Positions 9,462-18,554 of a stretch of 64,000 nucleotides of DNA are shown here, in pieces. The stretch covers positions 620,001 to 684,000 of the forward strand of contig JAFEDS010000016.1 of the NCBI GenBank assembly GCA_018241505.1. Reading direction: 5' to 3'. The notes below the pieces were generated by a model. That model was not told the origin of the DNA. It saw only the letters and a program-made list of their open reading frames with translations, and did no database searches. Numbering within the stretch: position 1 is the first letter of the stretch; the number at the start of each line of letters is the position of its first letter. Source of the DNA: Pseudomonadota bacterium. Its GTDB lineage: Bacteria; Pseudomonadota; Gammaproteobacteria; Steroidobacterales; Steroidobacteraceae. Made by a program: the position numbers and the translations under genes.

Positions 9462-12317
9462 TTAACGATTCGGTCGATGCCGCCTCTGCCAAAGCAACAT
9501 CAGCGACAGCGCCACAATCCAATCCAGGGAAATCGCACCGCCCCCGCCGCCACCTTTGCTGCCACTGTCGGAACCCCCGCTGCCACTCCCACTGCTGCCG
9601 CTGTTGTCAGATATGGCGGTGCTGCTCGATGCGCTGCCATTGGCAGTCACAGGGTCCGCGGTGGCAGAAGTGACGGTTGCCGTTGAGGTCAAAGTACCGG
9701 CCGACGCCGCAGCAGCAGTCACCGTTATAGTGACTTCCGTGCTCAGCGGCAAACTTCCCAGGCTGCAGGACACTAGTCCGGTATTGGAGACTGTGCAGTT
9801 GCCCGCGGTGGCGGACGCGCCGCTCACCGTCGTGCCTGAAGCTGCCTGATAGGTCAAAACCACACCAGATGCCGATCCCGGCCCTGAGTTGCTCACCCTG
9901 AACACGAGGTCTACCGGCGATCCGGCCTGAGCGGTCGCAGGTGCGGTTGCGGTGACAGACAGATCCGCGCCATCCGTGACCTGAGTCTGCGTCAGGATCA
10001 CATTGTTGGTCCCGTCCGAGTCCGGCTGGTCGCCCGACACTCGGCCGGAAATCTGCAGCACCGAAGGAACCGTGGGTGCGACCGCGGACACTGTAGCTGT
10101 GAATGACGCACTTGTTCGGAGCACCGGTACGAGGCAGTCCGCCGTTCCATTGGTGACCGTGCAGCTTCCGTCGGTCGAGGAAACGGCCGGATTCTGAATC
10201 ACTCCCGGCAGACTGACCGCGACATGCACAGCCGTCGCGTCGTACGGCCCCTTATTGACAGCTTTGTATTGATAGGTGAAGGGAATTCCGAATACCAGCG
10301 AACCGCTCGCCTGCAGACCCAGCGCAAGATCGGGCGCAACCGTCATTTTGAAGATGCCGTTCCTCCCAGTCCCGACCAGCAAGTCGCTCGGCCGGTTCGG
10401 ATCTACGATGACATCGGATGCGATCCAGTAGGACCCCGTGGGTGCGGCGGGAGCTCCAGGCAGCACCTGCCAGCTCGAACCGCCATCCACCGACCGACTG
10501 ATACGGATGACCGACGCGGCATACAGGATGCGGGTGTTCACGGGATCAATTGCGACGGCGTACGGGAGCCCCTGCAATGTCTTGTCCCAATTCAACGCTT
10601 TGAACGACGCTCCGCCGTCCGTAGTCTTCAGGAAATCAGAATCGTTGGTTGCATAGAGAGTCAGCGCATCCTTCGGATCAATCGCGGACGGGTAGATTTT
10701 GGTCGGGGCGCCACTGCCAACAGGTGCCCACGTCATTCCCGAGTCGCGGGTGTGATAGAGGCCGTAAGAACCCGGGTTGGCGCCGAAATTGTAAGGAACA
10801 CCGTACGCAACGGTGCTGTCCGAGGGCGCGGTGAGAATGCCCCCAAATGTCGTGCCGGACGGAAGTCCAGAGACGGCAGACCATAGATTGCCGCCGTCCG
10901 CGGAGCGATAGACCGCCGTGTTACCAGCGGCAAGAATGGTCTGCGGCAACCCGGGCCAGGTGACCATCTGCTGCAACTGCTGGGAGCCGGGGGGAGGAGC
11001 CACCGATTTCAGCGACCAGGAGTTGCCACCGTCCGGTGAAATTGCCAGACCGTTGAACAGCGAAACATACAGGTTACCCGTGGGACCCGGCTGGCTCATG
11101 ACCGAGCTCACCTGATACGCCGCTGACCCGGCGTACGAGATGTTGAGAGCAGCCAGTTGATGTATCGCATCCTCATTGATGCTGGTGGCGCTCGAAGCCC
11201 CACCTGCAACAAAGCCCACGAAACTGCTGTTGGTGTTGAAATAGATACGGTCCGTCGCGGCACTCGCCGAGAAGCGCAGTACGTCCTGCGCCACGAGTCC
11301 CTGGACCTGGGACGACCAACTGAGACCGTCGTTCGTGGTCCCCCATACGCCGCCCAAGCCACCGACCAGGACAGCGCCACTGCTGGCTGGGTGAACTGCC
11401 AGCGTCCATGGCTGCTCGACGAAGTTGTTTCCAGTGACATCCGTCCAGGTCGATCCACCATCCATCGACTTCTTGATCAATCCGAACGGGCCGGCTCCAT
11501 AAATGATGGCGGGATTGCGCGGATCAATCGCAACTGCGCTGGCGCCATAGCCTGGATATGCAGCGAAATTACTTCGGGCCCAAGTGACTGCGCGGTCGTG
11601 CGATACCCAAATGCCATCATAGGCAGCCATCCAGACAGTGCCGGAATCCAGGGAACTGATCGCAATGTCCTTCGCGTAGTGTTGATCGTTCGTCGACCAG
11701 AACGACTGAGTCCAGGTGCGCGCGCCGTCGTGGGTAACGTAGATACCGTTCGAGCCGCTATCCGCGTAGACGCCCGCATACAGCGTATTTGAGTCGGCAG
11801 GATCGATAATGAGTTTCAGCACCCGCCGTGACGTATCGAGATCGACGACCGTTCGCTCGGACCAGCTTTGACCCCGATCGGTGCTACAGACAATCCGGTT
11901 TCCGGCCGTGACATACAGGGTCTGGCCGTCGGCACCGACCTGAACCTGGTAGGGATTCACCAGATTGACCGGAAAGTTGGCTACGGGTGTCAAGGTTCGG
12001 CCGGCATCCGAGCTCGTCATCAGAAACGGCGGGTTCACGAAGACCACGTACAAACGGTAGGGGTTGGAAGGGTCGACCGTCAGGTCGACCGGTGAATTCA
12101 TTGAATCGGTAAACACCATCTGCCAGCTCATCCCACCGTCGGTTGAACGGCTGAACCCAGCCACTGACGTGAGATAGACAAGGGACGGCGAAGCCCGGTT
12201 GTAAGCGATCCTCAGTACCTCGCCCCCGTAAGGGCCGATGCTTGTCCAACTGTTGGTCGCTGCGCCGGCGGCGTGCGCAACTAGAGCTGCCATTGCCATG
12301 GCAACGAAAAGCCTCAT
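9462..12317 (-). CDS. Large exported Asp-box (BNR) repeat protein with DUF11 repeats and GlyGly-CTERM-like anchor
   Basis: Predicted exported protein of 951 aa with signal peptide MRLFVAMAMAALVAHAAGA. About the first 660 residues carry roughly a dozen Asp-box repeats of the SxDGGxxW type (STDGGMSWQ, SMDGGSTWTD, SPDGGNSWSL, SVDGGSSWQV), typical of sialidase/sortilin-like beta-propellers. Two DUF11/CARDB-like beta-sandwich repeats follow (about residues 670-890). The C-terminus is Ser/Gly-rich, then GGGGGG, a hydrophobic helix (ISLDWIVALSLMLLW) and a basic tail (QRRHRPNR). That tripartite form matches GlyGly-CTERM sorting signals processed by rhombosortase. No enzymatic residues are evident; it may be a surface-binding or scaffold protein. 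Confidence 0.85.
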   Translation of the reverse strand: MRLFVAMAMAALVAHAAGAATNSWTSIGPYGGEVLRIAYNRASPSLVYLTSVAGFSRSTDGGMSWQMVFTDSMNSPVDLTVDPSNPYRLYVVFVNPPFLMTSSDAGRTLTPVANFPVNLVNPYQVQVGADGQTLYVTAGNRIVCSTDRGQSWSERTVVDLDTSRRVLKLIIDPADSNTLYAGVYADSGSNGIYVTHDGARTWTQSFWSTNDQHYAKDIAISSLDSGTVWMAAYDGIWVSHDRAVTWARSNFAAYPGYGASAVAIDPRNPAIIYGAGPFGLIKKSMDGGSTWTDVTGNNFVEQPWTLAVHPASSGAVLVGGLGGVWGTTNDGLSWSSQVQGLVAQDVLRFSASAATDRIYFNTNSSFVGFVAGGASSATSINEDAIHQLAALNISYAGSAAYQVSSVMSQPGPTGNLYVSLFNGLAISPDGGNSWSLKSVAPPPGSQQLQQMVTWPGLPQTILAAGNTAVYRSADGGNLWSAVSGLPSGTTFGGILTAPSDSTVAYGVPYNFGANPGSYGLYHTRDSGMTWAPVGSGAPTKIYPSAIDPKDALTLYATNDSDFLKTTDGGASFKALNWDKTLQGLPYAVAIDPVNTRILYAASVIRISRSVDGGSSWQVLPGAPAAPTGSYWIASDVIVDPNRPSDLLVGTGRNGIFKMTVAPDLALGLQASGSLVFGIPFTYQYKAVNKGPYDATAVHVAVSLPGVIQNPAVSSTDGSCTVTNGTADCLVPVLRTSASFTATVSAVAPTVPSVLQISGRVSGDQPDSDGTNNVILTQTQVTDGADLSVTATAPATAQAGSPVDLVFRVSNSGPGSASGVVLTYQAASGTTVSGASATAGNCTVSNTGLVSCSLGSLPLSTEVTITVTAAAASAGTLTSTATVTSATADPVTANGSASSSTAISDNSGSSGSGSGGSDSGSKGGGGGGAISLDWIVALSLMLLWQRRHRPNR

Positions 12318-12501
12318 GGTTCCCAGTGCTCCCTTCAGGTCTTCTTCTTATCGAACCGCGCTCCATGCGTGATTTACCATAACCGGCTGGAGCTTCTAAT
12401 AGGTATGGGCTCGCAGCATCATCTCATTTCTCATAGAGACCCACAAACTCCTGCCGGAACAACGCCGCCTCCACCTTGCCGCCTCAGCGCCACTCCACCA
12501 G
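12318..12501. other. Intergenic region, nothing recognised
   Basis: This 184-base gap separates a TonB receptor stop from the Asp-box gene start, both on the minus strand. It contains the Asp-box gene's ribosome-binding area. A short frame that could be read as a protein tail (GGKVEAALFRQEFVGLYEK, then stop) is also present, but I cannot assign it. No terminator with a T-run is visible. Confidence 0.3.
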
Positions 12502-14946
12502 TCAAAACTGCATCGACAAATCGAGACCGAACGTGCGCGGTTGGATAATGGACGCAACGTAGGGATTGCCGTTCGCAAACGCAGTCTCTGGCGCGATCAG
12601 AAGAACGCCGCGGTCATCGCTCACATTCTTCACATACAGGGTCACACGCCAGTTGTCGCGAGCAACCCCTGACCGCACATCACCCACGCGATAAGATCCG
12701 AGCGTGTAGCGATCCGCCGGCAGTAGAGTATCGGCTTCAACTGCAAAATCGGACAAGCGGTTGCCGACGTACCGAAAGCTTCCTCCCACAAGGGCGCTCC
12801 AGTCGCGATTCAACCGCCACTCGTAGCTCGCATCGAACGACACAGTCCACTTCGGAACCGCGGCCAACGGATCGCCATCACGCCCGCCCACGCCCAATGC
12901 ATCCTGGCTCAGGGCTGCATCGGTGTGCGCGGCATTAGCCGTCAACACCAAGCCTGAAAGAGGATTATAGGACAACGAGGCCTCGAAACCCCGGCTTCGG
13001 GCCTTACCGCCGTTGGCGATATAGCTCAATCCGGACACACTCTCATTGAGCTGGATCTTGCGCCAGTCGATGTAGAACAGATCCGCTTCAACCCTCAGGC
13101 GCCGATCCCACCAGCTACCCTTCACACCCATCTCGTAGTCAATCAGATGATCAGGATCGTAAGTAGCCTCAGGCACTATCACAATGGGTATGACCGTCGT
13201 GGGTCCGCCCGGGCGGTAGGCGCTCGCTGCTCGCGCGTACAGCATCCACTCGGCTGACAGTTTGTATCGCGGGTTGAACAACCAGGTCGCACTGTTGTCC
13301 GAAGTGGAGCGCACGGCAGAGAAGGTCATCCCTTGGAGCGTGCCAGATTCCTCGAGGTGCTGATTGTTGTGGCTGTAGCGCCCGCCCACTGTGACATCGA
13401 AACGATCGTTTACTTGATAGGTGAAATCGCCGAAGCCTGCGATTTCGGTGTAGCGGTCCGGGGCGGCGACATCGGCTAGTGTGGACCCCGTGGGCTGTAA
13501 CGTGATCGGTATCAGCGAGTTGATGTACTGCCTCTGTTGGCTATGCTCGTGAGAGAAGAATGCGCCAACACGCCATTCGAACGGTGCCCCGGCTGCGGAT
13601 TGCAGTCGAATTTCCTGAGTCAACTTGTTTTCATCGACCGGCTGATGGACGCGGAACGGCACGCCGAATTCATTCTCATAGGTCAGCAATTCATCGACGC
13701 GCCGCAGGCCGAATGTTGAGTAGCTCGTGACCGATATGAGGGCGGCGTAAGCCAGGTCCAGGTCAACCTGTGCGCTATAGAGCCGATAAGCGTAATCCTT
13801 GGGACTGTCGAAGAGCCGGGTCTGCTCCCGATCGCTTTTGAGTGGCGCGAGGTTCGGCACGGTCACGTCTTCAGCCGACGGGTTGCGTGCTCGGGTATTC
13901 TGCAGAAGCGCCGTCAAACTGACTTTGGCCCAACCGGCGGGAGTCCAGCCGAGAGCGAATCGGCCGCCGTAGACGAGCGACCGATTGATGTCCGTCAGCC
14001 CGCGCCCCGGATCGTCGATGAAGCCCGGATCCTGTCGGTAGAACCCACTCAGCCGCACGGCGAGCTCACCGGCGATGAGCGGAAGGTTGGCAGCGCCACT
14101 GGCATTGTACCCGTTGCCGCCGCCTTCAACGGTAGCACCTCCCCCTTCCATGTGACCGGAAAATGCCTGCATGTTTGGTTGAGTCGTAACAAACTTCAAC
14201 ACGCCGCCCAGCGCGTCGGCACCATACAGAGTTCCTTGGGGGCCCTTGAGAACCTCGATATGATCGATGTCGCTCGGGTCCAGATCAGGTACGCCGGTAG
14301 CACCTCCCGCGTAGACCGTCGAAGATCCGTAAGGCGTATCGTCGACGTACACAGCCACAGTTGAGCTCAACTGTGCAGCGCCTGCGGTGACTCCGCGGAT
14401 AAAAAGCTGTGTGGTGCCCTCTCCACTCGAGACGAAGTTGAGACCGGGCACTTTGGTCAGATAGTCCTCGAAACGCCGCGCCTGCGTACGGCGCAACTCG
14501 GCCCCGCTGATCGAGGTCACCGCCTCAGGCACATCGCTCAGGAGCTGCGCTCGCTTGTTGGCCGTGACGACGACGTCCTGTACCTGCACTGTGTCGAGTT
14601 GATTGGCTGCATTGTCGGGTGGTGGCTCGATAAACTGACTTGCCGGCTTCGGAATGGGATCCGCCGCTTTCTGACGCACGCGGACGATCAGTGCGCCGTG
14701 GGTTGCCGGTACTACTTCCAGGTCGGATCCAGAGATGATGGTCTCCACAGCCTCTCGAGCGCTCGCAGCCGCTCGTACAGGGTGAGAGCGCAACCCCTGC
14801 AAAGCCGCTGGAGCAAACAGGATGTCGACCCCCGTCTGGCGGGCAACACTCTGCAGGGCAGCCGCCATGGGTTGCGATGCAATGGTGATCGAGGCAGGAA
14901 GCTGAGCCAGCGCCGCGCCTGACGAAGTCAACGCCACGCAACCCAT
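12502..14946 (-). CDS. TonB-dependent receptor with STN domain
   Basis: Outer-membrane transducer receptor of 814 aa. The STN domain is at about residues 18-90 (ITIASQPMAAALQSVARQTG). TonB box and plug begin at VQDVVVTANKRAQLLSDVP, with plug motif IEVLKGPQGTLYGADALGG. The barrel ends GLDLSMQF. The ATG at 14946 is 17 bases after the FecR stop. The hydrophobic signal sequence from this start is short and lacks a basic n-region. Upstream in-frame codons (LKAWRAW) would supply one but offer no standard start, so the start is a little uncertain. It forms a triad with the FecR and sigma genes just upstream. Confidence 0.94.
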   Translation of the reverse strand: MGCVALTSSGAALAQLPASITIASQPMAAALQSVARQTGVDILFAPAALQGLRSHPVRAAASAREAVETIISGSDLEVVPATHGALIVRVRQKAADPIPKPASQFIEPPPDNAANQLDTVQVQDVVVTANKRAQLLSDVPEAVTSISGAELRRTQARRFEDYLTKVPGLNFVSSGEGTTQLFIRGVTAGAAQLSSTVAVYVDDTPYGSSTVYAGGATGVPDLDPSDIDHIEVLKGPQGTLYGADALGGVLKFVTTQPNMQAFSGHMEGGGATVEGGGNGYNASGAANLPLIAGELAVRLSGFYRQDPGFIDDPGRGLTDINRSLVYGGRFALGWTPAGWAKVSLTALLQNTRARNPSAEDVTVPNLAPLKSDREQTRLFDSPKDYAYRLYSAQVDLDLAYAALISVTSYSTFGLRRVDELLTYENEFGVPFRVHQPVDENKLTQEIRLQSAAGAPFEWRVGAFFSHEHSQQRQYINSLIPITLQPTGSTLADVAAPDRYTEIAGFGDFTYQVNDRFDVTVGGRYSHNNQHLEESGTLQGMTFSAVRSTSDNSATWLFNPRYKLSAEWMLYARAASAYRPGGPTTVIPIVIVPEATYDPDHLIDYEMGVKGSWWDRRLRVEADLFYIDWRKIQLNESVSGLSYIANGGKARSRGFEASLSYNPLSGLVLTANAAHTDAALSQDALGVGGRDGDPLAAVPKWTVSFDASYEWRLNRDWSALVGGSFRYVGNRLSDFAVEADTLLPADRYTLGSYRVGDVRSGVARDNWRVTLYVKNVSDDRGVLLIAPETAFANGNPYVASIIQPRTFGLDLSMQF

Positions 14947-14963
14947 CCATGCACGCCAGGCTT

Positions 14964-15956
14964 TCAGGGCCCGGAACGCCTTGAGCTGATAACAATCCGA
15001 TCACCGGCGGATCTGACTTCAACCGGCAGCAGTTCGGCCAGCGAGTGTGCGAAGGCGTCAGGATCGTCCGTTCGGTAGGTACCGCTGAGGTGCAAGGCCG
15101 CGGCGGCGCTGTCCGTCAACTCAATCGTGCGGCGGTTATACCGGTTTATTTCCCGCACGGCATATTCCAACGGCACATCCTCAAAGACGGCACGACCGCG
15201 ACGCCAGGCATCCAGCCGGGCGAGGTCGGGACGATCCTGTTCGGGTGTCACAGCGTGAGAACGGAATACGAGGCGGTCGCCAGGCGTCAGAACGCGCTCA
15301 TCGCCTGTCGTCACCGCCCTCGCCCCCTGTAGATCGGATCGGACCATCACCTGGCCGTTCTCGAGAACGATGGATGTCTGATCCGCCTCGGCCGTAACCG
15401 TAAACACCGTGCCGAGCGCAATCACTTGCTGATCACCCGCAAGCACAATGAAGGGCCGCGCCGGATCCCGTGCCACCTGGAATCGCGCTCGTCCGGCCAG
15501 AAGGTGTACGAGCCGGCGGGAGTCGGATTCCTCGACCCTGATCGAGCTGTTGGTATCGAGCGCCACCTGGGAACCGTCCTGCAGAACGAGATTTCGGGGC
15601 TGCCCGATCTCTCCACGAACCAGACCTTCATTCGAATGCCACCAGCCCCAGCCCACGGCAATGAGGCAGGCCAAGGCGGCTGACGCGACAGCCGCCCTGC
15701 GTCCCAGACTGATGCGGGGTTCGCGCTCAATATCAGCCCCCGAGCGATCGAAATCGGCTCCGACCACGCCCGCGGCCTCGAAGACGGCTGACACCGCTTC
15801 AAAAGCCTCGCGATGCGCCGGCTTCTCTCCCAGCCATGCCTTCAGGCCCGCCTCGTCTGCCACTGTGCGCGCTTCCGAGCGAAGCCGCGCCAGCCACACC
15901 GCCGCCTGAACCCTGACTTCACTATCCAGTCCCCGTGCCATGTCAGCCGTCTCCAT
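14964..15956 (-). CDS. FecR-family sigma regulator
   Basis: FecR-like inner-membrane protein, about 330 aa. The DUF4880 domain (VQAAVWLARLRSEARTVADEAGLKAWLGE) is followed by a transmembrane helix around AAVASAALACLIAVGWGWW. The FecR core shows GQPRNLVLQDGSQVALDTNSSI and GRARFQVARDPARPFIV. The C-terminal STN-like segment is FEDVPLEYAVREINRYN. The ATG at 15956 overlaps the sigma stop by 14 bases; a second ATG at 15941 sits just after that stop and is an alternative start. The partner receptor follows at 14946. Confidence 0.92.
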   Translation of the reverse strand: METADMARGLDSEVRVQAAVWLARLRSEARTVADEAGLKAWLGEKPAHREAFEAVSAVFEAAGVVGADFDRSGADIEREPRISLGRRAAVASAALACLIAVGWGWWHSNEGLVRGEIGQPRNLVLQDGSQVALDTNSSIRVEESDSRRLVHLLAGRARFQVARDPARPFIVLAGDQQVIALGTVFTVTAEADQTSIVLENGQVMVRSDLQGARAVTTGDERVLTPGDRLVFRSHAVTPEQDRPDLARLDAWRRGRAVFEDVPLEYAVREINRYNRRTIELTDSAAAALHLSGTYRTDDPDAFAHSLAELLPVEVRSAGDRIVISSRRSGP

Positions 15957-16434
15957 CAAATTCTGACAGCGTGATAACGGCTCTTGCGACGTGCTTCTCG
16001 ACGGCACTCATGGTAATGCCAAAATGTGCAGCAATTTCCCGATACTTCATGCCGTCGATCCGATGCATGAGGAAGATGGTGCGAGTGCGCGGCGATAGGG
16101 TGCCCAGTGCGACTCTCACCCGCTCCAGCCGCGCGCGCGCCGCCAGCACCTCGTCCTGAATAGCCTTTCCGTCCGCAATGTCCTCCAGATTGGCACCTTC
16201 AACCATCAACTCTCGACGGGAGAGCCGCTGGCGGGCATCGTCAATGGACAGATTGCGGGCGACTTCCACAACAAAGGCAGATGGATTTTGGACGGCGTGG
16301 CGCTGGCTATATTCCTGCATCCGCAGAATGGCGGTATGCAAGACATCTTCGGCCTCCAGTGACTGGTTCGTAACGCGCCTGACGCGCTTCAGTAGCGCAT
16401 GCCATTCGATCGCGTTCTTTGGCAAACCCCGCAA
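15943..16434 (-). CDS. ECF sigma factor, FecI-like
   Basis: Short ECF sigma factor (163 aa from a TTG start). Region 2 is at LEAEDVLHTAILRMQEYSQRH and SAFVVEVARNLSIDDAR. Region 4 is at LGTLSPRTRTIFLMHRIDGM, with helix-turn-helix FGITMSAVEKHVARAV. It starts the third sigma-FecR-STN-receptor series. A serine hydrolase gene lies upstream in the same direction with a gap of only 78 bases. Confidence 0.9.
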   Translation of the reverse strand: MRGLPKNAIEWHALLKRVRRVTNQSLEAEDVLHTAILRMQEYSQRHAVQNPSAFVVEVARNLSIDDARQRLSRRELMVEGANLEDIADGKAIQDEVLAARARLERVRVALGTLSPRTRTIFLMHRIDGMKYREIAAHFGITMSAVEKHVARAVITLSEFDGDG

Positions 16435-16512
16435 ATTCGCTCCCAGACGTCCGACTCCCTGCTTCCTCTAGACGAGGGAGGTCCGATTTTCCTCATCCCG
16501 CCCAGCGCAGGC

Positions 16513-18408
16513 TCAATATTCCAGGTTGAAACTCAGCAGGTGAAAGCCGATGGCAAACCAGAGGGTCGCCAGACATGCCAGCGCCAGGCAGGTATTGCCG
16601 ATCTTGGCCCCGATTCCCCGGCTCGGATCGCTCCATGCCCGCGCGCTGTTCACAATCACCGGGACCAGGCCGACGATTCCCGCCGCCCCGGCAATCTGCA
16701 GCAGCCTCAGTATCCAATCATTGGCGTCTGCCAGCAATGCGAGATGCGTACTCGCCACCAGCAGAAAGATCAGCCACCCCGCCAAAAATACCAGATTCAA
16801 AACCACCACCCCACGTACCAGCATATGCACGCGTCCGGCGGGAGGCTGGCGATAATGGCGCCGCACGCGTGTGGCAATCGGCCACGCAATCAACGTTATG
16901 GCAAACACACCCAAGGTGCCGGCGAGCAACGGCACGTTCCAACTCGACCGCGAACCCGTCGGCACGGGCTGCCAAACCGCCACCGGTGGCAAATCATCGC
17001 TGGACAAATAGCGCACCCGCGTCCCATCCATGACGGCTTCCAGCCGCGCTGTTCCATTCACCTCACGCCACACGTAGGGCGCAACTTCCTGCCAGTGTTT
17101 GGGCTGCCCGTTGAATCCCAGGAGCGTCGACAGAGCGATCGTGCCGTCATCCCTCTGGGTCAGTGTGCCAACGCCCAACAGATTGCCCAATGAGATGAAG
17201 GTGCTTTGCCCGCGGCGGCTGGGCTCATATTCCCCGACCAACTGTCTGCCATGCTCCGAGGCAGTCGGAAGGACTTTCGGCGCGCTGGCGGGCGCAGGAA
17301 AATAGCGATCCATGAAGCCGTTGAACAGCGCCAGCCGCACCGCCGAGCTGGCGACCTCCTTGCCCAGACTGTTGAGACCTACAAACACGCCGACATGATC
17401 GTCGAGCAACAGATGCAGATCCGCGTGGAAGCTGATGAGGTCCCCTGCGTGCCCGATGACCCGATGACCATTGCGATCTTCACCGTAGAAGCCCAAAGAC
17501 ATGGATTGCAGAGCCGGCGCCGATCGAAACGCCGGGGCGTGCATCAGTACTGCGGTAGGCGCCTGCAAAATCTGCGCGTTCAGAAATCGTCCATTTTGCA
17601 GGTGAGCAATCATGAAATGGGCCATGTCGGCCGCGGTGGTGGACAAAGCTCCCGCTGGAATGGTGCCAATAAACTCAAAGGGCGCCGGCGGCTCGGACGC
17701 CAAGACATAACCTTGCGGTGCGAGGCCAACGGCGGCGGGCACCGGTTGCTCGAAAGTTGAATGGTTCATCTCGAGCGGAGCAAAGATATGCCTGGCGATG
17801 TAGGTTGAATAGCTCTGTCCGGAAACGCGCTGCACGATATAGCCGGCCAGTGTGGCTCCATAGTTTGAGTACGCGACGACAGTGCCCGGAGGAAACAGCC
17901 GCGGCGGCAGTGCGCGCCGTACATAGTCATCCAGAGGCAACAGCGACGCCCGGTCCTTCACCAGCACATTTTTGAAACGATCCTCGAACCCGGCGGTATG
18001 AGTCAGAAGCTGCCGAAGGGTAATCGGCCGCCCGAAAGCCGGTGGAATCTGAAAATCCAGGTAGGCATTGACATCGCGATCCAGGCCGAGCTTACCCTGC
18101 TCGGCCAATTGCATGACCGCGGTCCACGTAAACAATTTGGACACCGAGCCGGGCCGCAAGACAGTGGTCTGTGGATCGACCGGCCGGCCGGTTTTCACAT
18201 CCGCACGTCCGTACCCCTTCTCGAACAGCGTCTGCCCTTCCTTCACGACAACAACCACAGCGCCTGCGATGTCGGCTCTTTGAAGCGCAAAGGGCATGAA
18301 TCCGTCGAGCCAGGCCCCGAGGTCAGCGCTTTCCAGGACACTGGGAGTCGGCGAAGCATGACTCACGCCACACCACGCTAGCAGCATCAAAACGGCCCGT
18401 CTCAGCAC
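16513..18408 (-). CDS. Beta-lactamase-fold serine hydrolase with C-terminal membrane domain
   Basis: Class C beta-lactamase/PBP4*-family hydrolase of about 631 aa. After a signal peptide (VLRRAVLMLLAWCGVSHAS), the SxxK motif is SVSK near residue 90, the YxN motif is YSN in VVAYSNYGATLAGYIV, and the third motif is HAGD rather than the usual HxG. After an approximately 100-residue middle region, the last 130 residues form about four membrane helices (for example LLAGTLGVFAITLIAWPIAT and LNLVFLAGWLIFLLVAS). I chose the GTG at 18408 because it is preceded by a purine-rich GAGG and gives a clean signal peptide; the frame is open to 18453. The role is probably cleavage of an amide, ester or peptide in the periplasm; beta-lactam resistance should not be assumed. 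Confidence 0.85.
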   Translation of the reverse strand: MLRRAVLMLLAWCGVSHASPTPSVLESADLGAWLDGFMPFALQRADIAGAVVVVVKEGQTLFEKGYGRADVKTGRPVDPQTTVLRPGSVSKLFTWTAVMQLAEQGKLGLDRDVNAYLDFQIPPAFGRPITLRQLLTHTAGFEDRFKNVLVKDRASLLPLDDYVRRALPPRLFPPGTVVAYSNYGATLAGYIVQRVSGQSYSTYIARHIFAPLEMNHSTFEQPVPAAVGLAPQGYVLASEPPAPFEFIGTIPAGALSTTAADMAHFMIAHLQNGRFLNAQILQAPTAVLMHAPAFRSAPALQSMSLGFYGEDRNGHRVIGHAGDLISFHADLHLLLDDHVGVFVGLNSLGKEVASSAVRLALFNGFMDRYFPAPASAPKVLPTASEHGRQLVGEYEPSRRGQSTFISLGNLLGVGTLTQRDDGTIALSTLLGFNGQPKHWQEVAPYVWREVNGTARLEAVMDGTRVRYLSSDDLPPVAVWQPVPTGSRSSWNVPLLAGTLGVFAITLIAWPIATRVRRHYRQPPAGRVHMLVRGVVVLNLVFLAGWLIFLLVASTHLALLADANDWILRLLQIAGAAGIVGLVPVIVNSARAWSDPSRGIGAKIGNTCLALACLATLWFAIGFHLLSFNLEY

Positions 18409-18459
18409 AGTAACCTCGTTCTCCACCCCGCTGTGTCCAAAAGAGACGAGCACGGTCCG

Positions 18460-18524
18460 CTTTTCCTCAGTGGATTCACCCGATCAACTGAGGAAATTCG
18501 CTACCACCTCGTCCTGAGGAAAAG
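18460..18524. repeat. Inverted and direct copies of TGAGGAAA between divergent hydrolase genes
   Basis: TTTCCTCAGT at 18462-18471 and ACTGAGGAAA at 18487-18496 form a perfect 10-base inverted repeat with a 15-base spacer. A third copy, TGAGGAAAAG at 18515-18524, also pairs perfectly over 10 bases with CTTTTCCTCA at 18460-18469. The elements lie between the divergent serine hydrolase (start 18408) and acylase (start 18555). They could be a shared operator, or mRNA structure in the acylase leader. Confidence 0.55.
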
Positions 18525-18554
18525 TGGCGTAAAGCGGGCTGGATAGGAGCACAG

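Noticed and set aside
9181-9465. Plus-strand open frame of 94 codons in the leader
   Set aside because: No recognisable domain and antisense to the structured leader; not supported as a gene.
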